From: Microcella putealis
GTDB lineage: Bacteria; Actinomycetota; Actinomycetes; Actinomycetales; Microbacteriaceae
Reading direction: 5' to 3'
NCBI RefSeq assembly: GCF_004216575.1
Contig: NZ_SGWW01000001.1
Coordinates: 124,001-188,000, forward strand
Length of the DNA: 64,000 nucleotides
Shown here: positions 53,202-60,689 of the stretch, in pieces
Numbering within the stretch: the first letter of the stretch is position 1
How the letters are laid out: each line of letters opens with the position of its first letter
The notes under the pieces: model-generated
What the model was told of the DNA's origin: nothing
Seen by the model: only the letters and a program-made list of their open reading frames with translations
Databases searched by the model: none
Program-made: the position numbers and the translations under genes

Positions 53202-53299
53202 GGTGACGGATATCCGGCCAGGTGCCAGCCCCGTCACCCAGTGAGCCCCAGGTGGGCAATCCCGTAAGACAGCGTCTTCCGGTTCGACTAATCCCACCT
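53202..53299 (+). ncRNA. structured RNA in the capsid-gene leader
   Basis: Stem A: GGTGACGG (53202-53209) with CCGTCACC (53231-53238). Stem B: AGGTGGG (53250-53256) with CCCACCT (53293-53299), enclosing hairpin AAGAC-AGC-GTCTT (53266-53278) and a tRNA-like GGTTCGA (53281-53287). Stem B mimics a 7-bp acceptor stem, but D- and anticodon arms are missing, so this is not a tRNA. GTATCC at 53190-53196 could be a promoter -10. Confidence 0.55.
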
Positions 53300-53334
53300 T
53301 CAGCGCCAAGCCGCTGCTCACGAAAGGCCTCATC

Positions 53335-54183
53335 ATGGCATCCAGCACCACCACCTTCGCTTCCGCTTTCCTCCCTTCCGACTACGGTCAGCTCCTCATC
53401 GCCACGGCGTCACGCATGTCCGTCGCGATGCAGGCGACCACCGTCGTGAACACCGACGGGAACGACTTCCGCATCCCCATCGTCACCGCCGAGCCTGCCG
53501 CCGGTTGGTACGGCGAGAACGCTGAAATCAGCCTCACCGACCCGACCACGGCTGAGGAAGTCGTCACCCCGAAAAAGGTCGCCGCGCTTCACAAGATGTC
53601 GAACGAACTCGCGGCCGACTCGAGCCCGCAGGCCGCGCAGGTAGTCGGGAACGCGCTGGCACGGTCGATCGCGAACAGCATCGACACGGCATTCTTCGGC
53701 AACGCTCCCGGCACCGGCGACATCCCGAAGGGTCTGGGCGCGATTCTCGACGCCGACGTCACCGTCGTTGACGCGGGAGCCGCGTGGACCAACGTGGACC
53801 CGTTCATCGAAGCGGCCTACAAGATCGAAGCGGTCGGCGGCAACCTCACCACGTTCATCGCGAACCCTGCCGACGCCGAAATCCTCGCCAAGCTGAAGCG
53901 CGACGCGACGAGCAACGAGCCGCTACTCGCCGCAGACGCCACGTCGCCGACCTCGCGCCTGCTTTCCGGTGTGCGCCTGCTCACGAGCAACTTCGCACCC
54001 GTGGGCACCGTGTACGGCCTCGACAGCAGCCGCACCTTCACCGTCGTCCGTAACGGCGTCAGCGTCGAACTCGACCGCAGCGTGTTCTTCAGCTCGTACT
54101 CGGTCGCAGCTCGCGCCGTCGCACGAGTCGCGTTCGGGTTCCCCCACGCGAAGACCATCGCCCGCGTCGAACTGACCGTGTAA
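53335..54183 (+). CDS. HK97-fold major capsid protein
   Basis: 282 residues. Typical actinophage capsid of the HK97 kind: LPSDYGQLLIATASRMSVAMQATTVV, RIPIVTAEPAAGWYGENAEISLTDPT (E-loop region), KKVAALHKMSNELAADSSPQAA, ARSIANSIDTAFF, and the end RVAFGFPHAKTIARVELTV. Full length for a small-type capsid, no frameshift. ATG 53335 directly follows the structured leader. Confidence 0.88.
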   Translation: MASSTTTFASAFLPSDYGQLLIATASRMSVAMQATTVVNTDGNDFRIPIVTAEPAAGWYGENAEISLTDPTTAEEVVTPKKVAALHKMSNELAADSSPQAAQVVGNALARSIANSIDTAFFGNAPGTGDIPKGLGAILDADVTVVDAGAAWTNVDPFIEAAYKIEAVGGNLTTFIANPADAEILAKLKRDATSNEPLLAADATSPTSRLLSGVRLLTSNFAPVGTVYGLDSSRTFTVVRNGVSVELDRSVFFSSYSVAARAVARVAFGFPHAKTIARVELTV

Positions 54184-54241
54184 CAACACGATCGGGGGTC
54201 GCGGGTTCACGCTCGCGACCCCCATTCCCATCGGAGACACC

Positions 54242-54736
54242 ATGCGCATCGCAGACGTAAAGAGCGAGATGACCACCAACGTCGCGTTGGTCTACGCCCA
54301 ATACCTCGACGCCTGCCGCATCGTCACCGCATGGGCCGACTGGAACGAAACCCAACAGTCACCCGAAATGCGAGACGGCCGCGACCACTGGGTCACCCAG
54401 TTCAACCGCATCGGCCCCTTCCTCGCCAACGCACCCGGAGACGGCACCATCACCCTCGTGCCGCACCCAAACCCTCACCCGCCCGCCCTGTACCGGGGAG
54501 CGACGCCAGACCGTGCAGACGGCCTCAGTTGGACCTCAGACCTCGAGGTAGCCCGCACCTATGCCCAGTGGCGCGGCACCACCAACGTGTACACCTGCCA
54601 GCCCGCATACGTCTACGGCGCAATCACATGGGGACCCGACGGCGGACTCGGCCGGGCCTACGTCGAGTGGGTAGTCGAACCCGTCAACATCCGACCACTG
54701 GCCGACACCCCAAACACCCCGGGGGGAGAGCCTTGA
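54242..54736 (+). CDS. ADP-ribosyltransferase-like protein next to capsid
   Basis: 164 residues. PALYRGATPDRADGLSWTSDLEVARTYAQ resembles the R and S-T-S blocks of arginine-type ADP-ribosyltransferases (YRG, then SWTS before a helix with A..YA); AYVEWVVEP may supply the catalytic Glu region. The N-terminal third is helical. If right, it could be a virion-carried or lysogenic modifier of host proteins. Alternative: a related RES/other beta fold. It lies 58 bp after the capsid gene. Confidence 0.45.
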   Translation: MRIADVKSEMTTNVALVYAQYLDACRIVTAWADWNETQQSPEMRDGRDHWVTQFNRIGPFLANAPGDGTITLVPHPNPHPPALYRGATPDRADGLSWTSDLEVARTYAQWRGTTNVYTCQPAYVYGAITWGPDGGLGRAYVEWVVEPVNIRPLADTPNTPGGEP

Positions 54737-54828
54737 GCGCCCACGCGACGGAACGCGCCGAGGAGTGGAAAAACAAGTCGGAGCTTCCCGAATGGCCAGT
54801 TCCGGCACGAGGAAGGACAGAGAGATGA
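54733..54828 (+). CDS. short coupled ORF before the small terminase
   Basis: 31 residues from a TTG that overlaps the preceding stop; its TGA overlaps the terminase ATG (ATGA). Charged (ATERAEEWKNKSELPEWPVP). It may only keep ribosomes moving between the two genes. Confidence 0.35.
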   Translation: MSAHATERAEEWKNKSELPEWPVPARGRTER

Positions 54829-55184
54829 CTGATATTCCGCAGGGCCTCAATGCTAGGGGTTCGATTTTTTGGGAGGAGATACACGATGATCTTGAGTTCG
54901 ATGCGCGGGATGCGGCGATCGTTCTCGAGGCGTGCCGAGTGTTGGACGTGATCGACGAGTTGACTGCTGCTGTTGATCGTGACGGCGTTATGACGGTGGG
55001 GTCGACGGGTCAGCCTGTGGTGCATCCCGGTGTTGCTGAGATTCGGATGCAGCAGGCGACGTTCGCCCGGTTGATGGGTTCGCTGAAGTTGCCTGACGAT
55101 GATGCGGCTAATGATCGGTTCCGTCATGAGCGTGCGAAGGCTGGCGCGGCTGCACGGTGGTATGGCCCGAAGGCGGTGGGTTGA
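54825..55184 (+). CDS. P27-type phage terminase small subunit
   Basis: 119 residues. GLNARGSIFWEEIHDDLEFDARDAAIVLEACRVLDVIDEL (in pieces), GVMTVGSTGQPVVHPGVAEIRMQQATFARLM: the P27-like small terminase pattern of actinophages. It recognises packaging sites on DNA. SD GGAAGGACAGAG. No large terminase follows, which is the key oddity of the element. Confidence 0.75.
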   Translation: MTDIPQGLNARGSIFWEEIHDDLEFDARDAAIVLEACRVLDVIDELTAAVDRDGVMTVGSTGQPVVHPGVAEIRMQQATFARLMGSLKLPDDDAANDRFRHERAKAGAAARWYGPKAVG

Positions 55185-55186
55185 TC

Positions 55187-55507
55187 GTGGCGGTGAGGAA
55201 GAAGCAGCGTCAGCAGATGGTGGGCGATATTCCTGCCGAGTTGTTCTCGGAAGAACATGCAGTGTGGCAGTCGGAGGAGGCGACGAGGGCATGGCTCGCG
55301 GCCTGGCAGATCGATACTCGGACGATGCGGCTGCACATTGGCCCGGCGAATCGTTACGCCGATTGTTTGGATGGGTGGGCGCGTGCGAATGGGTACACGG
55401 TGCAGTTCGCGAATGGGTGCCAGACCGTCAACTATGTGCGTCTGCATGATGCGGGTGTGCCGTATCCGAAGCGGTGCGCGATTGACGAGCTGCTGGGCAC
55501 GCTCTAG
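55187..55507 (+). CDS. hypothetical protein at the right end of the element
   Basis: 106 residues, not recognised; basic start (VRKKQRQQ), then LFSEEHAVWQSEEATRAWLAAW, a two-Cys middle (YADCLDG, NGCQTV) and a GVPYPKRCAIDELLG end. GTG 55187 is chosen; TTG 55181 overlaps the terminase stop and is an alternative. Base composition (more T, G) differs from core genes here. Right arm sites begin at its stop codon. Confidence 0.5.
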   Translation: MAVRKKQRQQMVGDIPAELFSEEHAVWQSEEATRAWLAAWQIDTRTMRLHIGPANRYADCLDGWARANGYTVQFANGCQTVNYVRLHDAGVPYPKRCAIDELLGTL

Positions 55508-55524
55508 TCCGCAAAAAGTCCGCA
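55506..55524. repeat. integrase arm-type site pair, right end
   Basis: AGTCCGCA at 55506-55513 and 55517-55524, 11 bp apart, the same as the left pair at 47393-47411. Confidence 0.65.
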
Positions 55525-55628
55525 AGAGATACAGAAACCCCCCGTTTGACCCAATCCCTGCCAACGCTTAGAGCCCAGTGTTTACGCGGAATCTAGGCAC
55601 CACCAACAACACCCAACACCCCGGGAAT

Positions 55629-55650
55629 AGTACGAGCTGTACTTCTCGGT
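55629..55650 (+). repeat. attR core
   Basis: 22 bp identical to 47341-47362, the end of glnA1. It is followed by CTAA, which would complete the native glnA1 stop (GTC TAA), and by the glnA1 terminator. Confidence 0.9.
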
Positions 55651-55671
55651 CTAAGCGCCTCTCGAAACACC

Positions 55672-55707
55672 CGAGGGCCTCGTTCCGTTTCCGGAGCGGG
55701 GCCCTCG
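55672..55707 (+). terminator. native glnA1 terminator, displaced downstream of the element
   Basis: CGAGGGCCTCGTTCC, 6-nt loop, GGAGCGGGGCCCTCG: a 15-bp stem with two G-T pairs. It starts 22 bp after attR, the distance expected from the original glnA1 stop codon. Confidence 0.7.
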
Positions 55708-55767
55708 TGGCGTTCCGGAAACGCGGCGGCCCGGGCGACTCCCCTCGTCCCGCGGCAGAATGGCCGT

Positions 55768-56292
55768 GTGGGCGACCCCAAATGGATGCACGTGGTGAGC
55801 GCCGACGACGGCGCGCGATTCGTTCTCGGAACGGTGGGCGAGCATCCCTTCGTCTGCGTCGGCGTGAACCCGTCGACCGCGACGCCGGAGCGGCTCGATG
55901 CGACCGTCACGCGCGTCGCACGCCGCGCGGCCGCCCTCGGCTTCGACAGCTGGGTGATGCTGAACCTGTACCCGCAGCGCAGCACGGACCCCGCGGGCCT
56001 GCACGAGCGAGCCGACGCGGCGCTCGTCGCCGACAACGAGCGGGCCATTGCCGACGTTCTGCGTCGCCGCCCCGGCGCTCTCTGTGCCGCGTGGGGCACC
56101 CTGATCGGCAGCCGCCCGTATCTTGCGGGGCTCGCGCGCCGAGTGATCGCGATCGCTGATACGGCCGGATGCTCGTGGTCGGCGCTCGGGAACGTCACGG
56201 CCGCCGGCCACCCCCGACACCCGCTGTATGTGCGGGGCGATGCGCCGCTCGTGCCGTTTGACGCACGAGCGTACGCCGATCAACTGCCGTAG
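55768..56292 (+). CDS. DUF1643 protein
   Basis: 174 residues. FVCVGVNPSTATPERLDATVTRVARRAAALGFDSWVMLNLYPQRSTDP (in pieces) and AAWGTLIG are the DUF1643 blocks. Function unknown; it is often near DNA-related genes. GTG 55768. Its stop overlaps that of convergent glnE by 13 bp. Confidence 0.82.
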   Translation: MGDPKWMHVVSADDGARFVLGTVGEHPFVCVGVNPSTATPERLDATVTRVARRAAALGFDSWVMLNLYPQRSTDPAGLHERADAALVADNERAIADVLRRRPGALCAAWGTLIGSRPYLAGLARRVIAIADTAGCSWSALGNVTAAGHPRHPLYVRGDAPLVPFDARAYADQLP

Positions 56293-59216
56293 AAGCCCTT
56301 TTCGAACACCTGGCGCGCGAGGCGAGTGGTGCGCAGGTAGTCCTCTTCGAGTTGCGCCGCCGATTTCGGCGGATACGCCAGTAGGCGGGCGATGGCGTCG
56401 AGCTGGGTGCGGTCGAGCGGAAGCGCGTCGGCGGTCTTGCCCGTCCACAGCATCGCGGCCGAACGCACGCGGGAGGCGATCAACCAGGCGGCGCGGAGCC
56501 GCTCGGCGGCGCGGGGCGTAATTAACTCGGCGTCCGCTGCGGCGGCCAGAGCGCGCAGGGTCGACGGTGTGCGCAGCGCCGGCACGCGCGCGGCGTGCTG
56601 CAACTGCAACAGCTGGACGAACCACTCGACGTCACTGAGCGAGCCGCGGCCGAGCTTGAGATGACGCGCCGGGTCGGCGGCCTGCGGCAGCCGCTCCGAT
56701 TCGACGCGCGCCTTGATGCGGCGCACCTCGCGGGCGTCGGCCTCACCAAACTCGGCCGGGTAGCGCACCTCGTCGGCCAGCGCCATGAAGTCGGCGAGCA
56801 GCGCCTCGTCGCCCGTGGCAGGACGGGCGCGCAGCAGCGCCTGCGCTTCCCACGTGAGCGACCAGCGTTCGTAGTACGCGCGGTAGCTCGTGAGCGAGCG
56901 CACGAGGGGGCCGTTGCGTCCTTCTGGCCGCAGCCCCGCATCCAATTCGAAAGGCAATCGGATGTCGTCGGTCACCGCCACGAGGCGCGTCACCACGCGC
57001 TGCGCCATCGTGGCGGCGTCGTCGCCGGCACCGGCGTCGCGGAAGACGTAGAGGATGTCGGCGTCGGAGCCGAAACCCAACTCCCCTCCCCCGTAGCGGC
57101 CCATCGCGATGATGCCGAACTCAATGCCGTCGCCGTAGCGATGGGCGATGCCGAGGGCACCCTGCAGGTAGGCAGTGGTGATGTCGCTGAGGGCAACACC
57201 CAGCTGTTCGACGTTGATGACGTCGACCATGGCGGCGAGCGCAATGCGCAAAATCTCGCGTCGTCGAGCGACCCGCAGGGCCTTGGCCGCGGCGTCGTCG
57301 TCTACTGCGTGGCGCGCGAGTATCGCGCGTACCTCGTCGAGCAGCGTGGTGAGCGGGCGCGGCTGCAGTTCGGCGTCGTCTTCGAGCCAGGCCGCACCCT
57401 CGGGCGTGCGTTCGAAGAGACCTCCCACGAAGCGGGAGGCGGCGAGCACCGACGACAGCCGCTGCGCGGCCCCCGACGAGTCGCGCAGCATGCGCAGGAA
57501 CCAGTGCGTCTCGCCCAGGGCGTCGCTGAGGCGCCGGAACGCGAGGAGGCCGTGGTCGGGGTCGGCGCCGTCGGCGAGCCACTGCAGGATGACCGGAACG
57601 AGCGTGCGCTGAATCGCCGCGCGCCGCGATACTCCGCTCGTGAGGGCCGCGATGTGCTGCAGGGCGCGCGCCGGGTCGGCGAAACCGATGGCCGCGAGAC
57701 GCGCCTCGGCCTGGTCGGAGGTGAGCGCCAACTGCTCGTCGGGCAGCTTCGCCACCGCCGACAGCAGCGGCCGGTAGAAGAGCTTCTCGTGCAGGCTGCG
57801 CACGGCGAGCTTCGTCGTCTGCCACTGCGCCATGAGCTCATCGGCGGTTGTCGCGAGCCCCGTCGCCCGGGCGATCGAGCGTTGCCGCTCCGGGTCGCGC
57901 GGCATGAGGTGCGTGCGCGTGAGTCGATCGAGTTGCAGGCGGTGCTCGATTACCCGCAACAGGCGGTAGTCCCCCGAAAATTCGGCCGCCTCGGCGCGGC
58001 CGATGTAGCCGTGGTCGGCCAGCGACGCCAGCGCCCCGAGGGTGTCGCGCTGGCGCACCCGGTCGTCGTGCGCGCCGTGCACCAGCTGCAAAAGCTGCAC
58101 GGTGAACTCGATGTCGCGCAGGCCCCCGGGGCCGAGCTTGACCTGCACGTCGACCTCGTCGGCCGGAATGTGCGCCGTGACCCGTTCGCGCATCCCCTGC
58201 ACCTGCTCGACGAAGCCGTCTCGCTGCGAGCTGTCCCAGACGAGCGGTTGCGTGATGGCGAGGAAGCCCTCGCCCACGCCATGGTCGCCAGCCAAGGGGC
58301 GCGCCTTCACCAGCGCCTGGAACTCCCAGTTCTTCGCCCAGCGCTCGTAGTACGCGCGATGCGAGTCGAGGCTTCGTACGAGGGCGCCGTCCTTGCCCTC
58401 GGGGCGCAGGTTCGCGTCGACCTCCCACAGCGGCGGCTCGATTCCCGGCTCTTGGATGCTGCGGGCCGTCGCGGTCGCCAGTCGCGTTCCGATCTCCACG
58501 GCTCGCGCCACCTCGACGCCGTCACCGGCGTCGACGGCGTAGATCACGTCAACGTCGCTCAGGTAGTTGAGTTCCCGCGCCCCGCACTTGCCCATGCCGA
58601 TGATGGCGAGGCGCGTGGCGGCGACCTCGGCGGCCGGGAACGTTGCCGTGCGCCGCGCGACGGCGAGACCCGCCTCCAGCGCAGCACCGGCGAGGTCGGC
58701 GAGGGCTGCGCCCACGGCGGGCATCGCCGCGAGGGGGTCGGGGTGTTCGAGGTCCCACGCGGCGAGGCGCAGCAGGTGACGCCGGTACCGTACCCGCAGC
58801 GCCGTCTGGCCCGCGTCGGCGTCGAGGCCCTCGACGGCGGCCACGAGGTCAGCGCGATAGGCCTCGCTGCTGAGCGGTTCGCCGGGGTCGGACTGCAGCT
58901 GACGCAGTTCGCCGGGGTGGCGCAGCACGAACTGGGCGAGCCCCTCGCTGGCGCCGACGACGCGAACGAGGCGGCGCATCCATTCGCTGTCTTCGAGCGC
59001 CGGAACAAGCGCATCGGGATGCCGATCGAGCAGCGCCTGGAGGGCCCGCAGGGCGCGGTCGGGGTCGGCGGCGCGCCCGAACACCTCGAGGTGCTCAGTG
59101 ATGCCCCCAGCGCCGGGGGTCGCGTCGAGTGCCTCGATCGTCTGCCGGGCGCTCGTCAGCTCACTGAACCCCAGGCGGGCGAGCAACGTGAGCGTCGACG
59201 CGGGTCGGGAGGTCAT
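56280..59216 (-). CDS. glnE: glutamine synthetase adenylyltransferase/deadenylylase
   Basis: 978 residues. Two nucleotidyltransferase domains, with GSDxD-type motifs LNYLSDVDVIYAVD (N-terminal, deadenylylase) and ELGFGSDADILYVF (C-terminal, adenylylase), each followed by helical regulatory parts; KLGPGGLRDIEFTVQLLQL and KLGRGSLSDVEWFVQLLQL are the matched repeats. It modifies Tyr402 of GlnA1. glnA2 lies 31 bp upstream on the same strand, probably in one transcript. Confidence 0.95.
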   Translation of the reverse strand: MTSRPASTLTLLARLGFSELTSARQTIEALDATPGAGGITEHLEVFGRAADPDRALRALQALLDRHPDALVPALEDSEWMRRLVRVVGASEGLAQFVLRHPGELRQLQSDPGEPLSSEAYRADLVAAVEGLDADAGQTALRVRYRRHLLRLAAWDLEHPDPLAAMPAVGAALADLAGAALEAGLAVARRTATFPAAEVAATRLAIIGMGKCGARELNYLSDVDVIYAVDAGDGVEVARAVEIGTRLATATARSIQEPGIEPPLWEVDANLRPEGKDGALVRSLDSHRAYYERWAKNWEFQALVKARPLAGDHGVGEGFLAITQPLVWDSSQRDGFVEQVQGMRERVTAHIPADEVDVQVKLGPGGLRDIEFTVQLLQLVHGAHDDRVRQRDTLGALASLADHGYIGRAEAAEFSGDYRLLRVIEHRLQLDRLTRTHLMPRDPERQRSIARATGLATTADELMAQWQTTKLAVRSLHEKLFYRPLLSAVAKLPDEQLALTSDQAEARLAAIGFADPARALQHIAALTSGVSRRAAIQRTLVPVILQWLADGADPDHGLLAFRRLSDALGETHWFLRMLRDSSGAAQRLSSVLAASRFVGGLFERTPEGAAWLEDDAELQPRPLTTLLDEVRAILARHAVDDDAAAKALRVARRREILRIALAAMVDVINVEQLGVALSDITTAYLQGALGIAHRYGDGIEFGIIAMGRYGGGELGFGSDADILYVFRDAGAGDDAATMAQRVVTRLVAVTDDIRLPFELDAGLRPEGRNGPLVRSLTSYRAYYERWSLTWEAQALLRARPATGDEALLADFMALADEVRYPAEFGEADAREVRRIKARVESERLPQAADPARHLKLGRGSLSDVEWFVQLLQLQHAARVPALRTPSTLRALAAAADAELITPRAAERLRAAWLIASRVRSAAMLWTGKTADALPLDRTQLDAIARLLAYPPKSAAQLEEDYLRTTRLARQVFEKGFYGS

Positions 59217-59247
59217 CGCGAACGCGGCGAGGTCAGCGGCGGGGTCG

Positions 59248-60585
59248 TCAGAGGATCTCGAGGTTGCTCGCGAGCTCGTACGGCGTCACCTGCGCGCGAT
59301 ACTCGCGCCACTCGCGACGCTTGTTGAGCAGCACATAGTTGAACACCTGCTCGCCGAGCGTCTCGGCGACGAGTTCGCTCTCCTCCATGAGGCCAAGTGC
59401 GCGGTCAAGGCTCGCCGGCAGCCCCTTGTAGCCGAGCGCGCGACGCTCGGCCTCGCTGAGGGCCCACACGGTGTCTTCGGCCTCGGGCGGCAGCTCGTAG
59501 CCGTTCTCGATGCCCTTCAGACCCGCCGCGAGCAGCAGCGAGTACGCCAGGTACGGGTTCGCCGCCGAATCGAGGCCGCGGTACTCGACGCGCGCACTCT
59601 GACCCTTGCCGGGCTTGTAGAGCGGCACGCGCACGAGCGCCGAGCGGTTGTTGTGGCCCCAGGTCACGTAGCTCGGGGCCTCGTCACCGCTCCAGATGCG
59701 CTTGTACGAGTTGACGAACTGGTTCGTGACCGCGGTGATCTCGGGGGCATGGTGCAAAAGGCCCGCGACGAACTGGCGGCCGATCTGCGACAGCTGGTAC
59801 TGCCCGCCCGGGTCGAAGAACGCGTTGGTGTCGCCCTCGAAGAGCGACATGTGCGTGTGCATGCCGCTACCCGGGTGCTTCTCGAGCGGCTTCGGCATGA
59901 ACGTCGCGTACACGCCCTGCTCGATCGCGACCTCTTTCACGACCGTGCGGAAGGTCATGATGTTATCGGCCGTCGTCAGCGCGTCGGCGTAGCGCAGGTC
60001 GATCTCGTTCTGACCAGGACCCGCCTCGTGGTGGCTGAACTCGACCGAAATGCCGAGGTCTTCGAGCATGCGCACGGCGCGACGCCGGAAGTCGTGGGCC
60101 GAACCCCCCGGAACGTTGTCGAAGTAGCCGGCCGAGTCGACCGGCTGCGGGCCCTCGGGGCCGAACTTCGAGCTCTTCAGCAGGTAGAACTCGATTTCGG
60201 GGTGCGTGTAGAAGGTGAAGCCGGCGTCGGCAGCTTTCGCGAGCGTGCGCTTCAGCACCTGGCGCGGGTCGGCGGCGGCCGGTTGCCCGTCGGGGGTCGT
60301 GATGTCGCAGAACATGCGGGCGGTGGGGTCGACATCGCCCCGCCACGGCAGGATCTGGAACGTCGTGGGGTCGGGGTGCGCGAGCACGTCGGCCTCGAAG
60401 GCTCGGGTGAAGCCCTCGATCGACGAGCCGTCGATGCCGAGGCCCTCGGCGAATGCGCCCTCGACCTCGGCCGGTGCGATGGCGACCATCTTGAGGGTGC
60501 CGACGACATCGGTGAACCACAGGCGTACAAACTTGACGCCGCGCTCTTCGATGGTGCGCAGAACGAAGTCCCTCTGCTTGTCCAT
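59248..60585 (-). CDS. glnA2: glutamine-synthetase-like protein GlnA2
   Basis: 445 residues. GS fold: FTDVVGTLKMVAIAP, IDGSSIEGFTRAFEAD, PEIEFYLLKS, EFSHHEAGPGQNEIDLRY, FMPKPLEKHPGSGMHTHMSLF. The region of the adenylylation Tyr reads ENGYELPPEAEDTVW, without the DLY site, so it is the unmodified GlnA2 type of actinobacteria. SD AAAGGG. Whether it is a true GS or a polyamine/gamma-glutamyl ligase cannot be told from sequence. Upstream of glnE in the same direction. Confidence 0.9.
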   Translation of the reverse strand: MDKQRDFVLRTIEERGVKFVRLWFTDVVGTLKMVAIAPAEVEGAFAEGLGIDGSSIEGFTRAFEADVLAHPDPTTFQILPWRGDVDPTARMFCDITTPDGQPAAADPRQVLKRTLAKAADAGFTFYTHPEIEFYLLKSSKFGPEGPQPVDSAGYFDNVPGGSAHDFRRRAVRMLEDLGISVEFSHHEAGPGQNEIDLRYADALTTADNIMTFRTVVKEVAIEQGVYATFMPKPLEKHPGSGMHTHMSLFEGDTNAFFDPGGQYQLSQIGRQFVAGLLHHAPEITAVTNQFVNSYKRIWSGDEAPSYVTWGHNNRSALVRVPLYKPGKGQSARVEYRGLDSAANPYLAYSLLLAAGLKGIENGYELPPEAEDTVWALSEAERRALGYKGLPASLDRALGLMEESELVAETLGEQVFNYVLLNKRREWREYRAQVTPYELASNLEIL

Positions 60586-60600
60586 GCTGCCCTTTCGCTT

Positions 60601-60646
60601 GGCCCGCTGCCGGGCCGTTCACGCTCGCTGGTCGCGGCCACGCGAC
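60601..60646 (-). promoter_or_regulatory. two hairpins in the glnA2/nadE intergenic region
   Basis: GGCCCG-CTGC-CGGGCC (60601-60616) and GTCGCG-GCCA-CGCGAC (60631-60646), both perfect 6-bp stems with 4-nt loops, lie in the leader of glnA2. Their role is unknown; they could also be upstream DNA of nadE. Confidence 0.3.
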
Positions 60647-60676
60647 GCCTCTCGGCGACCCCGCATGGCCCGCCAT

Positions 60677-60682
60677 TAGGCT
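60677..60682 (+). promoter_or_regulatory. -10 hexamer of nadE
   Basis: TAGGCT lies 7 nt before ATG 60690; leaderless spacing. Confidence 0.45.
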
Positions 60683-60689
60683 ACTGGGT

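Larger units (their letters stand above)
47341..55650. mobile_element. 8.3-kb integrated satellite-like phage element in the 3' end of glnA
   Basis: Bounded by 22-bp direct repeats (47341-47362, 55629-55650). The first gene is a tyrosine integrase pointing out of the left end; then repressor, excisionase, about ten small genes in one direction, a replication-type HTH protein with iterons, scaffold, capsid, an ART-like protein and small terminase. Genes are tightly packed with ATGA/GTGA overlaps and no frameshifts are apparent. There is no portal, large terminase, protease, head-tail or tail gene. It is therefore either a capsid-encoding satellite that borrows tails and packaging motor from a helper phage, or an unusually clean remnant. 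Confidence 0.88.

Noticed and set aside
53250..53299. tRNA gene before the capsid gene
   Set aside because: 7-bp acceptor-like stem and GGTTCGA are present, but no D-arm or anticodon arm; too short.
56595..59327. 910-codon open frame antisense to glnE
   Set aside because: Same artefact; glnE motifs on the minus strand are complete.
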